Shown here in pieces: positions 36,131 through 48,693 of a DNA stretch of 64,000 nucleotides. Made by a program: the position numbers and the translations under genes. The notes under the pieces are model-generated. The model was not told where the DNA came from. It ran no database searches and saw only the letters and a program-made list of their open reading frames with translations. Source of the DNA: Whalleya microplaca (Eukaryota; Ascomycota; Sordariomycetes; Xylariales; Xylariaceae); assembly GCA_022497155.1 (NCBI GenBank), contig MU385720.1:620001-684000 (forward strand), given 5' to 3'. Every line of letters begins with the position of its first letter. Position 1 is the first letter of the stretch.

Positions 36131-38576
36131 CTACATCTGCATGTCCTCCCCTATTCCGGGCAGTCCGTGGTTCACGTTCATGTTTCCCATGTTGAAGGGC
36201 AATTGGTTGTTGGCAAGATTCGCTCTGATATTCGCTGCCTGCGCTTGGATCTCGCAGGCCGACGAGTGCTGCTTGTGCTGCGACAATATTAGTAATGCGA
36301 ACGGACGAGAGTGGGACACAAAGGGCAAACCGTACATATTTGAGACCGTTCAAGTTCTTGTACCGTTTGTGGCAGTATTCGCACTTGTGAGGTTTTTCTT
36401 TTTCCATCCCTGTCTCTCCGGGGTAGGGCGCAGAGGTCTCCGGATTGACAATTGAGAAAGAACCATCTCCATTCTCGTGGAGTTGTTGATTTTGGTGGCC
36501 GTGTTGCTTGTGGTACCTGCATAATCGGTTAGCGAAAGTCAACCTTAGATAAGGGCAGGAAAAACTCTAAATGGGATAAAAAAACAAACTTACTTTAGGC
36601 CGTTCTGGTTTTTGTAAGCTTTCTCACAACCTATTACAGGACACTTGAAGGGTTTGTCTTCCTCGGGCGGTATTATCAAAGATCCAGGGTTCGCAATTGC
36701 TCTTTGAAGTGCTGCCAGATGGTTCGGATCGGTGATGTTTCCAAACTGACTTTGATCTAGACCGAACTGAGCCATCTGCTGTTGAAGAGCTCTTTGATTA
36801 GCAGGTCCCCCATTCGGACTATAGAGACGCTTGGCCGGATCATCGATAAAGAATTCGGAGAGGTTGGTGGTATCGAAGGCTCCCAGGCCACCAAGGTTGA
36901 TATTGTTCATCGAAGAGAAATCATCATCTATTCCGTCGTCGTCTCCACCTAATTGTGATCCGAGGGCGCCCTGATGTGTCGCCAAGGTGGGCGTATTGAC
37001 GGATGAGACCGTGGGGTTGTTCTGGAAGCCGAAACCGGAAGCACCAGGCGTTGACGGTTGCGAGGTTCGAAGGGCTTGGTGTGGTAACCCAGAGCTGTTC
37101 AGCGTCAATTGTGGTCTTTGTTGCTGCCCAAACATTTGGCGAGTTTGCTGGATGGTTCGCTGGCTGTCGTCCATCTCCATCATACCAACGGCATCATCCA
37201 TCTCCATGTCGCCGACGGCATCCATCTCATCGTTGGACTGCATTCTATTCAGTTGAGATTGTCTCTGAGCATTCGAGTCCATGGTCGACGACGACTGTCT
37301 CCCCATTTGCATTCCACCGAATCCTGTACTTGGGCCGTTATTACCACCTATTCTGTTCGACTGGCCAAACCCCATTTGGCCTTGGTTCGGGAAGCCTTGC
37401 GAATCCTGTCTTCCCATACCCATTGACATGGAAGGTCGGGTGTTAACCGACAGTCTGTGGGACATCTGAACACCAGTTCCGTTCCGATTTAATTGGGCGT
37501 TCTGCCCTGTGTGCACGGTCTCGTAATGACGCAGAAGGTCATGCATGGTGTCTAACTTCAGATCGCAACACACAAAGTTGCGGAGGTACTCGGCTTCCAT
37601 CTTTGGAATATACGAGTTGGAGTGAAAAGAGGGTGATTGGTGTGCGCCGGTGAACGGCGACGTACCAGTCATTGCGAGGCTGTATAGTTGAAAGACATCA
37701 CGGTCAGTCTCGGTCATCGGCCATCGGAGGATTTCACATGTCGGACGAAAATGTCTAACATCTCGATCGGGGGAGCGGAAGCGCCAACGAGGTGCCCTCG
37801 GCCGATAGCGAGGGGAAGGATGGGAATGGCGACGACGAGAGAAAGGAAAAGTGAATCGCGACTTACTCATCTCTAATGAAACTCCCAACGGAGACACCGC
37901 CCCAGCTCATGCCATTCATTAAACTGCCGGCCAAACTTTCTCGACGACCGCGGTTCTGGTCGCGATTTGGGTTGATCATGGAAATGGGCTTGGGTCCGGC
38001 GCTGACAAAGGAGTCCTGGCGGCTGCGGCCGATGGCCGAGTCGAGCGCAGGACCGGTCGTCATCTCGAGGTCACCTTCGAGGTTCAGCGCGAGGAAATCG
38101 GCTTCGACGTGGTCGTGGTGGTCGTGGTGGTCGTGGTGGTCGTGGTGATCGTGGTGACCGTTGTGGTCGGTGCGTGGGCCAGCGGCGGGCGATGCAGAAT
38201 TGGTGATGCGAATGTTGGGGGCTCTCGCGATGTCGATAGGCTTGGCGGAGGGTGCGCCGGGGCCGAAATAATTGTTGCGACCTGGAATATTAAATTGGTC
38301 GTCGGGTGTGGCGGGTTGTGGTGAGGGAGACGGCGAGGTAAGGGAGTGTGAAGAAGTTGGTGTAGGGGCAGCGACAGCGGCGAAGTCTGAGCCAGAGCCA
38401 GTGGCAGAACCAGTGCCTGACGAAGCAGCGGTACCAGGGCCTGGAGAAGAGTAGGAAGAAGAATTATGGTTCTCGGCGGTGCTGCGGCTGGAAGACGGAT
38501 GCTCGGTGTCATTAGTCGATGGGGATGGGGTACGTATTGTACCTGTAAGCCAGCGACCAAGCGCCCCCTTCTTCAT
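36131..38576 (-). CDS. SFP1: SFP1-type C2H2 zinc-finger transcription factor
   Basis: Four exons, 38576-37867, 37679-36594, 36516-36336 and 36277-36131, give 707 aa. The N-terminus is Ser/Thr/Pro-rich with a His/His/Asp repeat. Conserved parts are [19 protein letters not shown], an atypical N-terminal finger region around [20 protein letters not shown], acidic patches (MEMDD), and two C-terminal fingers: [20 protein letters not shown] and [19 protein letters not shown]. Both finger signatures match the Sfp1/JAZF1 group; yeast Sfp1 controls ribosome-biogenesis genes and cell size downstream of TOR, and that role here is inferred. Each C-terminal finger is interrupted by an intron at nearly the same point. 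The start is uncertain: the ATG at 38576 (MKKGALGRW) has A at -3, but the frame is open to 38675 (33 more residues). Confidence 0.87.
38109..38157. repeat. In-frame GTGGTC-type repeat encoding (HHD)n
   Basis: A 9-bp repeat inside SFP1 exon 1; on the minus strand it reads [16 protein letters not shown]. Repeat copies are nearly identical at DNA level, which suggests recent slippage. Confidence 0.9.
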
Positions 38577-41500
38577 GATTGGTAAAAAAAGACTGGTGGA
38601 GCCGGATCCTACTACGTAGTAGAGGCCTCTGTTCTGTTCTTGGGTCGTCCCGGTCCTAGGAACAATCAAATGCACACGCCACTTCTAACAATAAGACGGA
38701 CAATACTGTATGTAATGTATAATTGGGATATGGTGGTGGATGATGAGATGAGCGATGGATGACGATGACGATGACAGACAGGTAAACAATAGGTAATTAT
38801 TCAAGATGATAATGTATCAAGGTAATCAAGGTAACCACGACTTTCCTTCCAACCAGTTGTACATATAATAATAACTGGATGGCGTAAAGGGGCGTTGATA
38901 AGTTAGGTAGGATAAGATCGGGAATAGGACGAATCCCGAGCAGGGCGCGCCGTCTTTCGTCTGGGTTATTATTGATTAAGAGCAACCGGGGGATCGCACT
39001 CTTTTGTGTAAGCTGCGTCGTATACGTATCACTTATACTGATAACGATGTACGCAAGTGTGTACTTATGTAAGGATGTAAGTAATATATGTGTGTGAGTT
39101 GCAGCGGGTAAGCTTGAGGGTGCAAGGGAATTGAACGACTGAATGAATGGATGGATACCTAGGTAGGCACGATAGGTATGTAAGTTGTGCTGTCGCTAGT
39201 CCAATCCAATGACTAAAATGTCAGATGTCAAGGCCCAGGGTATGCGCCAGCGGTGCTGCGACAATGTGCGAAGTGGTGCAAGGCCAACGGCCGAAGCTAG
39301 GACTAGGACCGGAGGCCAGTTAAGGGTAGGTCCCGTCGGATGAAATAGTCGTTAAGTAATAGGTGTAATAGTCCACCTAGAACTTCCTAGAATCGTGAGA
39401 TTGGTTGGACGAGTCGTTGGAAAGCAGGGAGGCGAATATCTGATACAACGTCTCTTTTTTGCCTCTCTCGTGAGTTTTGCGGCTGCGTGCTGCCAGCTCT
39501 AAGGCGAACTCTAATCTCCGAAACCACGTTTTGCTTGGCCTTCGGTTGCTAGTATATTTGGGGGTAATGACGGAAGATTCAATCTACGAAGGCCGTGGCG
39601 CCGTCGTGAATGCTGGTCATTAGTCAGGTCGTGCAGTGTTCAACCTAATACGTCGCACTGCATCTAATATAGATGACGGTGATGGGCGGTGGTGATGGTG
39701 GTGGTGGTGATAAGGACCAGAGTCCGGCGGTAAGATAACTGAGGGCCGTTTGGGTCTCCTTGGGCTCTTTGGGTTCTTTGGGAGGGAGACTCTCGTCGGC
39801 GCAAGGAGATAATATCTAGGGGAGAGACGCACGACAATATAGGGAAATCGTGGGTTCTATGTATATACGCAAGTAATAGAACAATTCATAAACAATGCGC
39901 GGGCATGGATAGAGTAGTGGGTATACCTCATATCTTGGGTAATCAGCTATCTGGGATGTAAAGGGCATTGACCAATAGTCTATTACGTCTTTAGGGATAT
40001 GATGGGATGGGATGGCCTGGGATGGGATGAAGCTAGTTGCGCATACATAGTACATACATGGTATTCGATCTTCCCGTCTTTACACTACTACAATACACGA
40101 CATCAAGCCAACAACTTACAAGTATGTACGTATGTATGTGTGTACATGGTATACTTGTGCGACTCTAGGCCGTCTGGCCATCCATCTGGCCGTCTTCTAC
40201 ATAGTAGGTTAGGAGGACAAGAAGAAGAAGAAGAAGCAATACGTATAGGAATACGTATTTCAACATGGGGTGATCGTATGTACCTCACTTCCTGGAAAGT
40301 ATGTATGTACACATGGCCTTGACCCAGGTCCTGTCAGTTCTTGTTGATCAGTGACGATAAGTCCGGACCCCATCGCCTGGGAAGACTGGGGTACGCACCG
40401 AGTACCAGTCGATCCCTTCAGGTGGGCGCACTCCATGATTAAAATGGCGAGGCAACTCGGTAGAAGAGAGATACGAGGCTTCGAGGCGTTGTTTGTGAAA
40501 CAAGCAGACAAGCGATAGTAGGTTTGGTAGGTTTAGCAGGTTAGGTACTCGGTCCTCCTCTACGTTTGTCGATGCGGTGAGCATTGGGGGCCATCTTAAC
40601 GAGAAGGCCGCATGCACTCGGGACGTCAGAAAGTATGTGTGCTCAGAGATTGGATGGTTGCGCAACTCACATGGCTACAGAGCAAGGTTACACCCAACGG
40701 CAACTCTGTTACGGAGTTAGATGATGGGCGATTCAGGAAAGCCGAGGCGTGTGAAATTATGGGACCTGACAGGGTGTCGGTTAGCTGTAGCTAGGCAGGC
40801 AGGAGCAGGCTAGGCTGGGCCCTGCATGGCCCGCACTGGAGCTTTTTAGGTACCAGTGCCAATACCAGCCAACGCCCATAGCAATCTTAATTGAAGTCTC
40901 ACGGAAAACGGATACTGTACCTTCGAGGCTATCCAACTCGAGTTCGATACGTGTGGTGGATCTTGGGAAATGATACCAAACTTGAACGACAAACTTATTA
41001 AAGTCTGTGTCCGTCATGATCTGTAAGCCGTATAGGTACTAGTTGGTACGCATGTAAGTACTACTGTAGCAGCGGCAGTAGAACATGCAAGGCATGATTA
41101 AGGCCGATTAGATATAGCTATAACTCACAGTACTCAGCTTACTTATAAGTCATTGCCTGCTCGAATAACCGCAGCCGTCTCGAAGCCCAGCCGCGCCTAC
41201 ATATATAGGTAGGTAATCTATCATAAGGGGTCTCATTGTTAGACCGACCAGTCGTAATACGAAGTCAACCGCTGTAAGCAGACGAAGGTATGACTCGGAA
41301 GTCAGATGGGAGTCTACACATGTAGTCATTCTCACGTACAGATTGCCACACGATGCGGCATTCATCAACTTTACATATACTATGTAGAGTACTACAGCTT
41401 GCAGAGCCGTCAACAGAGCACTCAACTCACTCTAGCTACCTATCACCTATCACAATATAACGCCCGGTTAAGCCGTCCAATGCTACAAAACTAGCCGGAA

Positions 41501-44500
41501 AGGAATATATATATAAGAGGTGTTGGCTGTCGGCCTAGCGGATGATGCCCCTATTCGCTAGATATTGCCTTGAGTCATTGAAGGAGTCAGATCGCCTTGT
41601 TCAACCCACTCAACGCCACACCAAGATTCACGAATCACAAGGATAGGAGGCTCAAGAACCCTATAGTCGAGCCCCAATCAAATCTCATAAACCAACTTTT
41701 TATATACCGATGGAAGTTCAACAGCTCACCGCTGTATATCGGCCGGGTAGGTAATTGCTGCATATAGTCGAGATGGACCCTGGCCGGGACATCTTCGATC
41801 TTATATGTGCTTATACGCAGTATCCTCGATTATCGATTAGTTGCCGGCGCTTAGAATGTATACATGCATGCAGCATGGAAATTCGAACAAACAAACACTG
41901 GAAGGGGCATCATGTGGCTACCGATGGCTGTGGGGTGCGACATCTAAAGACAAACATCAGAAAGACTCCGCCGATGCCCAAATTGCCTAAACAGGCAAGT
42001 ACTGTACACCGCAAGTGCCAGTGCATGGGCCGCCCTTGTCTAACCATCAAACTCAGCTCTGCAACTGCCTTTAAAGCCTCACGGTCTCCAGCTGAAAAGT
42101 TGCAATCTCCCCGACTCTTCAGCTTTTGCTATTTCCATTGAAACTCAGTACACATGGAATCCCCAGATGCTCATTGCTATGTACTACATGAGTGCGACAG
42201 GTTAATCAAACCTCGTCTACCCCACAGTCCTCCTTACTGGTTGTAATAGGTAATACCTATGAGTCTAAATCAACTCGCAAGCAAAACAAATACCGACCTT
42301 TCAGCCGCCTGCAAGCGCAGTTATAACAGGCCCACATTCTATAATACCTACTGATATAGTCGACAAGATGGATCACGAACCCGTCGTGGACGAGGAGCAA
42401 AAGGAGATTCCGAACTATTGACATGCATACCCATGGCTGCCGTGATAACTGCCCTACTAGGAGGCCACCTATATAACATGTCTTCTATTCTTTTTATTGA
42501 CTACAGTAAATCCTTCTAATAAGTCTAACAATGCAAGCATTCGACTACTAACGATTATAGGAGTAGTAGATGGAAATTAGTCTATCTTCAAGTGTGATCG
42601 ATGATCACCAGCCAGCGACCAAAGCGAATACCAATAGCGCTGTTACAAATACCTATCTCGTCTTTAGTAGCTCAGCAGCACGGGTATCACAAGCATGGCT
42701 TTCCAGGTACTTCCTTACTTCGACGCCGCAACGATGCAACGCCATTAAACCAGTTCCGCATTTATGACGAAAGTGAAGTCCATCGCCAGGACTTCGCGAT
42801 GCAATCGATGATCGTATGGTGCTTACTTTTTCTCAAATACTCTTAGGGAAAAACCAGTTTAATTGTTACAATGCCCGATACTCTCTTTCACATGCTTTCA
42901 TCCGAGAAAGGAACTCTAGACTCGAAAAGCGAAGTTTACAGTTAGCGTCAAGGCTCCCCCTAACTCCCTATATGTAGTAGTATTGTATTACATGCTGGCC
43001 AACCTAACGGGTTGTCGGCTACAAATCCAACCCAATTAGATGGCAGATTGTCACGCGTTGAATCTCAGTCCATCACTTTAATTAATGATCTGACATCAGA
43101 GTCTTGCAGCTCTCTACCAGCTCAGAACAATGTTGGTAATACACCTTTCCAGCAGAATGTCACCGCTCTCTGACCGCCTTCTCTAACGCAGCCAATCGCC
43201 CGATGTCTTGGCTGTATTACTCCATTCATGAGATTTAGAGGATGTCGTCAAATGATCCTGCTGATCCCCCTAGCTGACGAGTATGCTTGTGTTGCTTGAT
43301 TGCGCATTCGCATTTCCATCTGGACCCTGAATTCGGAAATGTGATCTTTACCCCGGAACCTTCCGCGTTTTTGGCCCCGAGGACCCATTTGTCAACGACC
43401 GTGATATTCGTGGTCTCCGATTAAGCAGTGCCAGGGTATACTAATTCGAGTCAGGTCCCAAAGCTCCGGGAATTCCTTAAGTAACAATAGCCTACTAATT
43501 TCTTAGATTTTGCGATGGAAGGAATCAGTTGCAGCTTGAAATATGTCCATACAACGGATTATCCCATGGATCGCCAGCTACGAAACACCTGCCTTGCCTT
43601 AAAGAGCATTACGAATTAAGACGACTTGCCAGCTTGCCCGATTATCGTACATATTCATCTTGACAGCCTGGCCTTAATATCCACAGCATGGGGCAAACGA
43701 ACATCGTCAACTTTTCTTAGTTGTTGGCCCCATTTGCCTCCGGGGTCTTTTATTCCACCGCAAATATTTATTTGGAAATTATGGTCGATAGATCATCCCC
43801 AGTCACGAGGCGTGCCCACTCCCCAAGGCAACGACTCAACGAGTACCGATGTCGTGGGGTGACCCTGAAGTGATCCATAGTCTCGGATCCTTTTACGCTT
43901 GGATCATTTCCCACATGAAAATAAACCCGATGAGAATTTTATGAGATCCTTCATTTGGGAGAATCCCGAGGTAGAGTCATTCTTGGATTGTAAATATATC
44001 CACCTAGCGATAGCGGCGTGTCGCAGCAGTTGGAAGCTATTTCGAGAATAGATATAGGACCGGCGTTAGTGCTAACGTGAAATAGGGCTATCCAAGCTTT
44101 ATTTGCATTTGGCGGCATTTGGTGCCACAACATCTGTCAGTAGAAGGTTTCTAGAATAATGGCTAATGGCCGTGACCGCTTACCGCTTTTAGCGCATACT
44201 TTCAAATCTAGCCTTATGCGACTCACATCCCCAATATATATATTAAGAGACTCTATATTAATGGCAAGCTATTGTTTACTCTGTACTGCGTGGCAGGTTT
44301 TTACAGCTTTGTCTGCAACTAACGAGTCATTGATAAATCCAACGACGAGAAGGGTATTAAGCCAGCCATGAGCTGAGATTCTTACCCTCATGCCACGATA
44401 TTGTGGGATACATACTCGCCAAGCTGATGATCGACATGAATAAAAACATAGTCTGGTATAAGACAGCTATGCTTAATACTTATGGAGCTTCAGGTCCGAT

Positions 44501-45674
44501 GCTGCGCAAGCCCAGCATGCGTATGAATGTATGTTGGCATATTTCTATTAGACAACAACTCGAACATTGAGTCAGTAGGAAGAGTTCGATGTCCATGATG
44601 AAGAGTGAGAGTGAACCAACCGTATGTTCTTTTTTACATAATCATAGCAGCCGAAATATGAGCCGTGGAAATGTCGGGTTCATCGGCTTCGTTACATTAT
44701 ATAATATGGAAGACTACGGGAGCCTCCGAGGAGATGAGGAACTTCTCGGGTTCATTGAATTACGAAGCAGTAGGATTGCCGTACTACGGCGTACGGAGCA
44801 CAACTTTAATAATAATGTGCTAGGTACTCTGATATGTAGTACTAATGTGGCGGTGTCTGGAGGCGGCTCTGGTGAAACCCCTAGCAGTCCCCTACGCGCA
44901 TGTACGAGTCGCCGATGCTGGACACTAAAACATAGACTCTAATGAGCAAACCCCGAAGGTTTCCGCCAGGCCGCGAGCAAACGGCGAGAAGCGCGCTGTG
45001 GCACAAAGGGGGAATCGGGCGCCACAGAGGTGGCTTGACGGCTGCCGGCCTCCCGTCCAATAGCATCGGTTCTTTCTCCCCTTATGAGGCTAATTGAGCA
45101 TGTAAAAGAACACCAGCCTCACACGGAGATAGCTCGGCCTCCCAGACCAGACGGTTTTATCGAACCAGAGAACGTGCCACCTGTGGGTAAACGAACGTCA
45201 TGCAGTAGAATTTGCCCGTACGGTTAAGCTACGAGCGCAGCATCGTCAGTTTGACGCTCCGTTACTCAGCGACTCGAGAACCCCGAATCCTTTTCCCGCT
45301 CTTGACGTCGCTATTGCTTCAGCCCAGATATAAACAGCACGGGGTGACAGGCCGAAACTGCCATTGCAATATCAGTATCATCGCATTCTAACTAGAGTAA
45401 ATCAATCAATTGACCATCAATTGGCTGGCTTATCACCTGCAAATCGAGATATAGCCTGTTAAACCACCAACCAACATACCCACCTAACGTCAGACTAAAT
45501 CCCTCGTCACACGAGCACACGACCATATATCAGCCTCCTTACGTCAGACATAAGATATCGCATAGCAGCTGAGGACTGACAGCAAACATTTCCTAACACC
45601 ACCCGCTCTCATCTAATACCCCAGAAACCAGTAGGCAGAGGGCACCAACCACCCCGCGCCTGCAACCCGCCAAG
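38577..45674. other. Gene-poor region, about 7 kb
   Basis: The left part is the SFP1 promoter/leader, with GATGAC repeats near 38740-38775, repeated CCTAGGTAGG-type words near 39160 and (GGATG)n at 40001-40030. Further right there are only short frames (for example 41755-42141, 44159-44371 and 44589-44942), none with a recognised domain or convincing splice pattern. The last 150 bases lead into RCF2. Confidence 0.5.
40001..40030. repeat. (GGATG)n imperfect tandem repeat
   Basis: GATGG/GGATG pentamers with one CCTGG interruption, in noncoding DNA. Confidence 0.85.
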
Positions 45675-46385
45675 ATGAAGGTGATCTCCAAGGAAGAGGA
45701 GGCAGCGCACTACAGCAGCGTGCTCCAGGGCGGTCTAATCGGCGGCTCGCTAGGCCTCGGGCTCGGGCTCGGCGGCGTACTCCTCGCGTCGCGGCGGTAC
45801 CCGGCCTTCCGCTCTCTCACCCTACCCTTCCGGTCCTTCATCGTGACGTCGGCGGGCACGTTCGGGGCGATCGTGAACGCGGAGCGCCACTCGAACGCGT
45901 TCCACAAGGCGAACAACCCGATGAACTTCTACGTGGACGAGGCGCAGCGGACCCAGGAACTCGTGCGCGCGCAGGAGACCAGCCTCGAGCGCTTCCAGGC
46001 CTGGGGCAAGCACAACCGCTACTCGATCGTGTTCGCGAGCTGGATCGCGGCCATGGGCATCGCGCTCGGCATGGTCGGGCGCAACAAGTACCTGTCCACC
46101 TCGCAGAAGCTCGTGCAGGCCCGTGTCTACGCGCAGGGGCTGACGCTGGCGGTGCTGGTGGCCACGGCGGCGTTCGAGACCGCGGATGCGCGGTCGGGCA
46201 CGGGACGCTGGGAGACGATCAAGGTCATCGACCCCGACGACCCCGAGCAGAAGCACCTGATCGAGAAGCGCGTCCACAAGGAGGAGTACCAGGGCCAGGA
46301 CCTGTGGAAGGATATGGTCGCCGCCGAGGAGCGGAGGCTCGAGCAGCGGAAGAAGGACGAGCAGGCCGCCAGGGGCTCGCAGTAA
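45675..46385 (+). CDS. RCF2: Respiratory supercomplex factor 2 (HIG1 family)
   Basis: Single exon, 236 aa. The start MKVISKEEEAAHYSSVLQGG matches the Rcf2 N-terminus. Hydrophobic segments near residues 19-41 (GGLIGGSLGLGLGLGGVLLA) and 49-65 precede the HIG1 domain at about 105-170: WGKHNRYSIVFASWIAAMG, GRNKYLSTSQKLVQARVYAQ and GLTLAVLVATAAFE. The QKLVQARVYAQ stretch corresponds to the HIG1 signature. The C-terminus is charged (KRVHKEEYQGQDLWKDM). Rcf2 is an inner-mitochondrial-membrane protein that associates with cytochrome c oxidase and the III-IV supercomplex. Codon use is very GC-rich at third positions compared with the neighbouring noncoding DNA, in line with high expression. The start context (CAAGATGAAG) is acceptable. 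Confidence 0.93.
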   Translation: MKVISKEEEAAHYSSVLQGGLIGGSLGLGLGLGGVLLASRRYPAFRSLTLPFRSFIVTSAGTFGAIVNAERHSNAFHKANNPMNFYVDEAQRTQELVRAQETSLERFQAWGKHNRYSIVFASWIAAMGIALGMVGRNKYLSTSQKLVQARVYAQGLTLAVLVATAAFETADARSGTGRWETIKVIDPDDPEQKHLIEKRVHKEEYQGQDLWKDMVAAEERRLEQRKKDEQAARGSQ

Positions 46386-47130
46386 ACGAGAAAAGGAGTC
46401 AGTCGCTATAGACGGAGGAAAAGGAGAGGGGAGGAGAAGAGAGGGGGAATTGCTAGCTCATCGAACTACTACTGCGCGCAGCCGGTTCCCTCTACCGCCG
46501 GGGGAAAGGGGGTTTTGGTATACCTACTTCGCGTCCTGCATTTTCCTTGGATTCTATCTATCATGTCCCGGAGTTCTGGCTTGTTGGGATGGCTTCTTCG
46601 TTTCTCCCCTTTTGTGTACCAAAAACCATGGTGTTTTGCTTGCTTCTTCGATAGAACAGCTTGGTTTTCTCAAGTCGAAAGGCAAAAAATAAAAGGTTTC
46701 GACAGATAGACTGTGGACCGGTTACATACTTAGATATGACTAGTCGACCGGCGGCACGCACGCGGTGGCGGAAATCACGATAGATGATGACTACTGATCA
46801 ATGCATAATATATTACAACATAAACTAGCAGCGTACTCTCGAGTATCCTCATACATAGATATAGCACTGGTGATCATTTGAACGTATCGCATCGAACACC
46901 GCCCGTTTTCCCCCAAAGATATCATATCATCACCCAGGACCCGGCGCGCTAATAGCAAGCAAGCAAGTGAGACGTACCTCCGAATCTCATTCTATGTATG
47001 TCTCATGTAGGTAGATGTGTGTGTGATATGAGCCAAATAAATCGTAGCGCAAAACCAACAGACATGCATACATATACATGCATAACTGCGTCACGCAAAT
47101 CCAAAAACCCGTCTATACTGTGATGCTAGA
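46386..47130. other. Convergent intergenic region
   Basis: 0.75 kb between the 3' ends of RCF2 and the kelch-propeller gene. AT-rich right half, probably 3' UTRs. No gene seen. Confidence 0.6.
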
Positions 47131-48693
47131 CTAGACCTCGATCGTGAAGTGGCTGATCTGCGAATAATACGCATGGACGGCGAGCTCCAGCATCCACACG
47201 TCGCTGAAGACCTCACTGCCGTCGAACCCGCCTATGACTATTAACCGACTGTCGTAAAGCACCGTGCCATGGTATCCCCTCCCGCTGGGCGGCAGGCCGT
47301 AGACCCGCCGCTTGTCCCAAGTCATCGTCACTAGGTTTAGTAGTAGTAAATCGTTGGAGTACTCGTTGCCGTCGTGGCCGCCCACGACGAACAGGTACGA
47401 ACCCACGATGGTCGACGTGTGCGACAGGCGCCGGAACGTCTTAGGGATGGACACCGCCGTCCATACGTGCGTGTCGACGTCGTACACCCACACATCGTTG
47501 AAGCACTCGCCGCCGTCCGACCCGCCGTAGATGATCAGCTTGCTGCCAACCATGTTCGCCGTGTGGTAGCCGCGAGCCTTGGGCTTGCCGGGATCGGCCC
47601 CGGCGGCTGCCGTGGCGCTGCTGGGCCCCGACACCAGGCGCCAGCTCATCTTGTGGACGTCGCTGACGTCGAGGCGCCAGATGTCGTTAAGGGCGCGGAC
47701 GCCGTCGCCGCCGCCGAACATGTAGATGCCGTTCTTGTAGAGGCAGGCGGTGTGGGCGCGGCGGGCGGAGGGGGTTCGGTCTCCGACGATGCGCGGTTTC
47801 GCCCACCGGAAGTTAACCGTGTCCAGCACGTGCACGTCGTTATAATAGGCGGGGCCGTCGCCGCCGCCGAAGACCACCAGCTTCTTACCCACCGCCGTGC
47901 ACGTCATCGCGCGCAGCGGCACCGGCACCTCGCCCACCACCGCCGGGCTGCTCCAGTGGAACGAGTCCGCGTCCAGCACGTACAACTCGTTGAAGCACGC
48001 CCGCGAGTCGCAGCCCCCGAACACGAAGACGTTGCTCCCCACCAGCGTCGTCGTGTGCGCCCGCAGCGGCGTGTGCGGCGCCCCTGACACCGGCGCCTGC
48101 GACCAGTACATGCCCGACGACGGCGCCGCGGGCACGTCTGGGGCCGTCTTGGGGTCTTGGAGGGGCGGAAATGGGGTATAGGGGCCCCGCGGCCGTGGGG
48201 CGGCAGACGACTTACGGCCGGTCAATGCGGCGGAGGATGTTTTGCTGGCGATGGCGGACGTTGAGCGCATGGCTACGGGCCGTCGGGGATCAGCGTCGGC
48301 CGTGATCGAGGAAGACCCGGCCTGCGGATCGGTAGCGGGCAGAGGGGCGCTGTTGAGGCCGCCATTGCGGTGGAGGGTGAGGGTGGGGATAGGCACGGGA
48401 TTCGGGTTCGAGACGGGCGGCGAGGTGGTATAGGCCTTGGAGGCGGCAACGGACTGCGAGCGCGTCCGTATCGAGGGCTCCGAGGCTTTACGTCTACGGT
48501 CTGAGGAGGAGCCGCCCTGGCTCTTCGACGCCAGGTGGCCCGGGGTATGGCTTCGAGGAGGCGGGGCTTGGTCGGCTGTTTTGCTTGCAGTGCTGGCACT
48601 GTCTGGTGGTACGGCGGGCGAGTTCACAGCGATCTTCTGGGACCGCACGGTCCTGGATTTCGCGGCGGACGGCGATCGTGGGTTGTCGGCCAT
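47131..48693 (-). CDS. Kelch beta-propeller protein
   Basis: Single exon, 520 aa. The first 190 residues are Ser/Pro/Arg-rich and look disordered (KSRTVRSQK, RRRKASEPSIRTRSQS). From about residue 200 a six-bladed kelch propeller follows: SNVFVFGGCDSRACFNELYV, KKLVVFGGGDGPAYYNDVHV, NGIYMFGGGDGVRALNDIW, SKLIIYGGSDGGECFNDVWV, YLFVVGGHDGNEYSNDLL and SRLIVIGGFDGSEVFSDVW. Each has the GG doublet, the acidic turn and a distal aromatic residue. The protein closes right after the last blade (ISHFTIEV), so there is no BTB, RING or catalytic domain. Likely a protein-interaction scaffold; relatives act in polarity and Ras-type signalling, but I do not assign either. The ATG at 48693-48691 has a strong context (GCCATGGCC in sense). 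Confidence 0.88.
   Translation of the reverse strand: MADNPRSPSAAKSRTVRSQKIAVNSPAVPPDSASTASKTADQAPPPRSHTPGHLASKSQGGSSSDRRRKASEPSIRTRSQSVAASKAYTTSPPVSNPNPVPIPTLTLHRNGGLNSAPLPATDPQAGSSSITADADPRRPVAMRSTSAIASKTSSAALTGRKSSAAPRPRGPYTPFPPLQDPKTAPDVPAAPSSGMYWSQAPVSGAPHTPLRAHTTTLVGSNVFVFGGCDSRACFNELYVLDADSFHWSSPAVVGEVPVPLRAMTCTAVGKKLVVFGGGDGPAYYNDVHVLDTVNFRWAKPRIVGDRTPSARRAHTACLYKNGIYMFGGGDGVRALNDIWRLDVSDVHKMSWRLVSGPSSATAAAGADPGKPKARGYHTANMVGSKLIIYGGSDGGECFNDVWVYDVDTHVWTAVSIPKTFRRLSHTSTIVGSYLFVVGGHDGNEYSNDLLLLNLVTMTWDKRRVYGLPPSGRGYHGTVLYDSRLIVIGGFDGSEVFSDVWMLELAVHAYYSQISHFTIEV

Noticed and set aside
47374..48087. 237-codon plus-strand frame rich in Arg, His, Ala and Val
   Set aside because: Antisense shadow of the GC-rich kelch-propeller gene.
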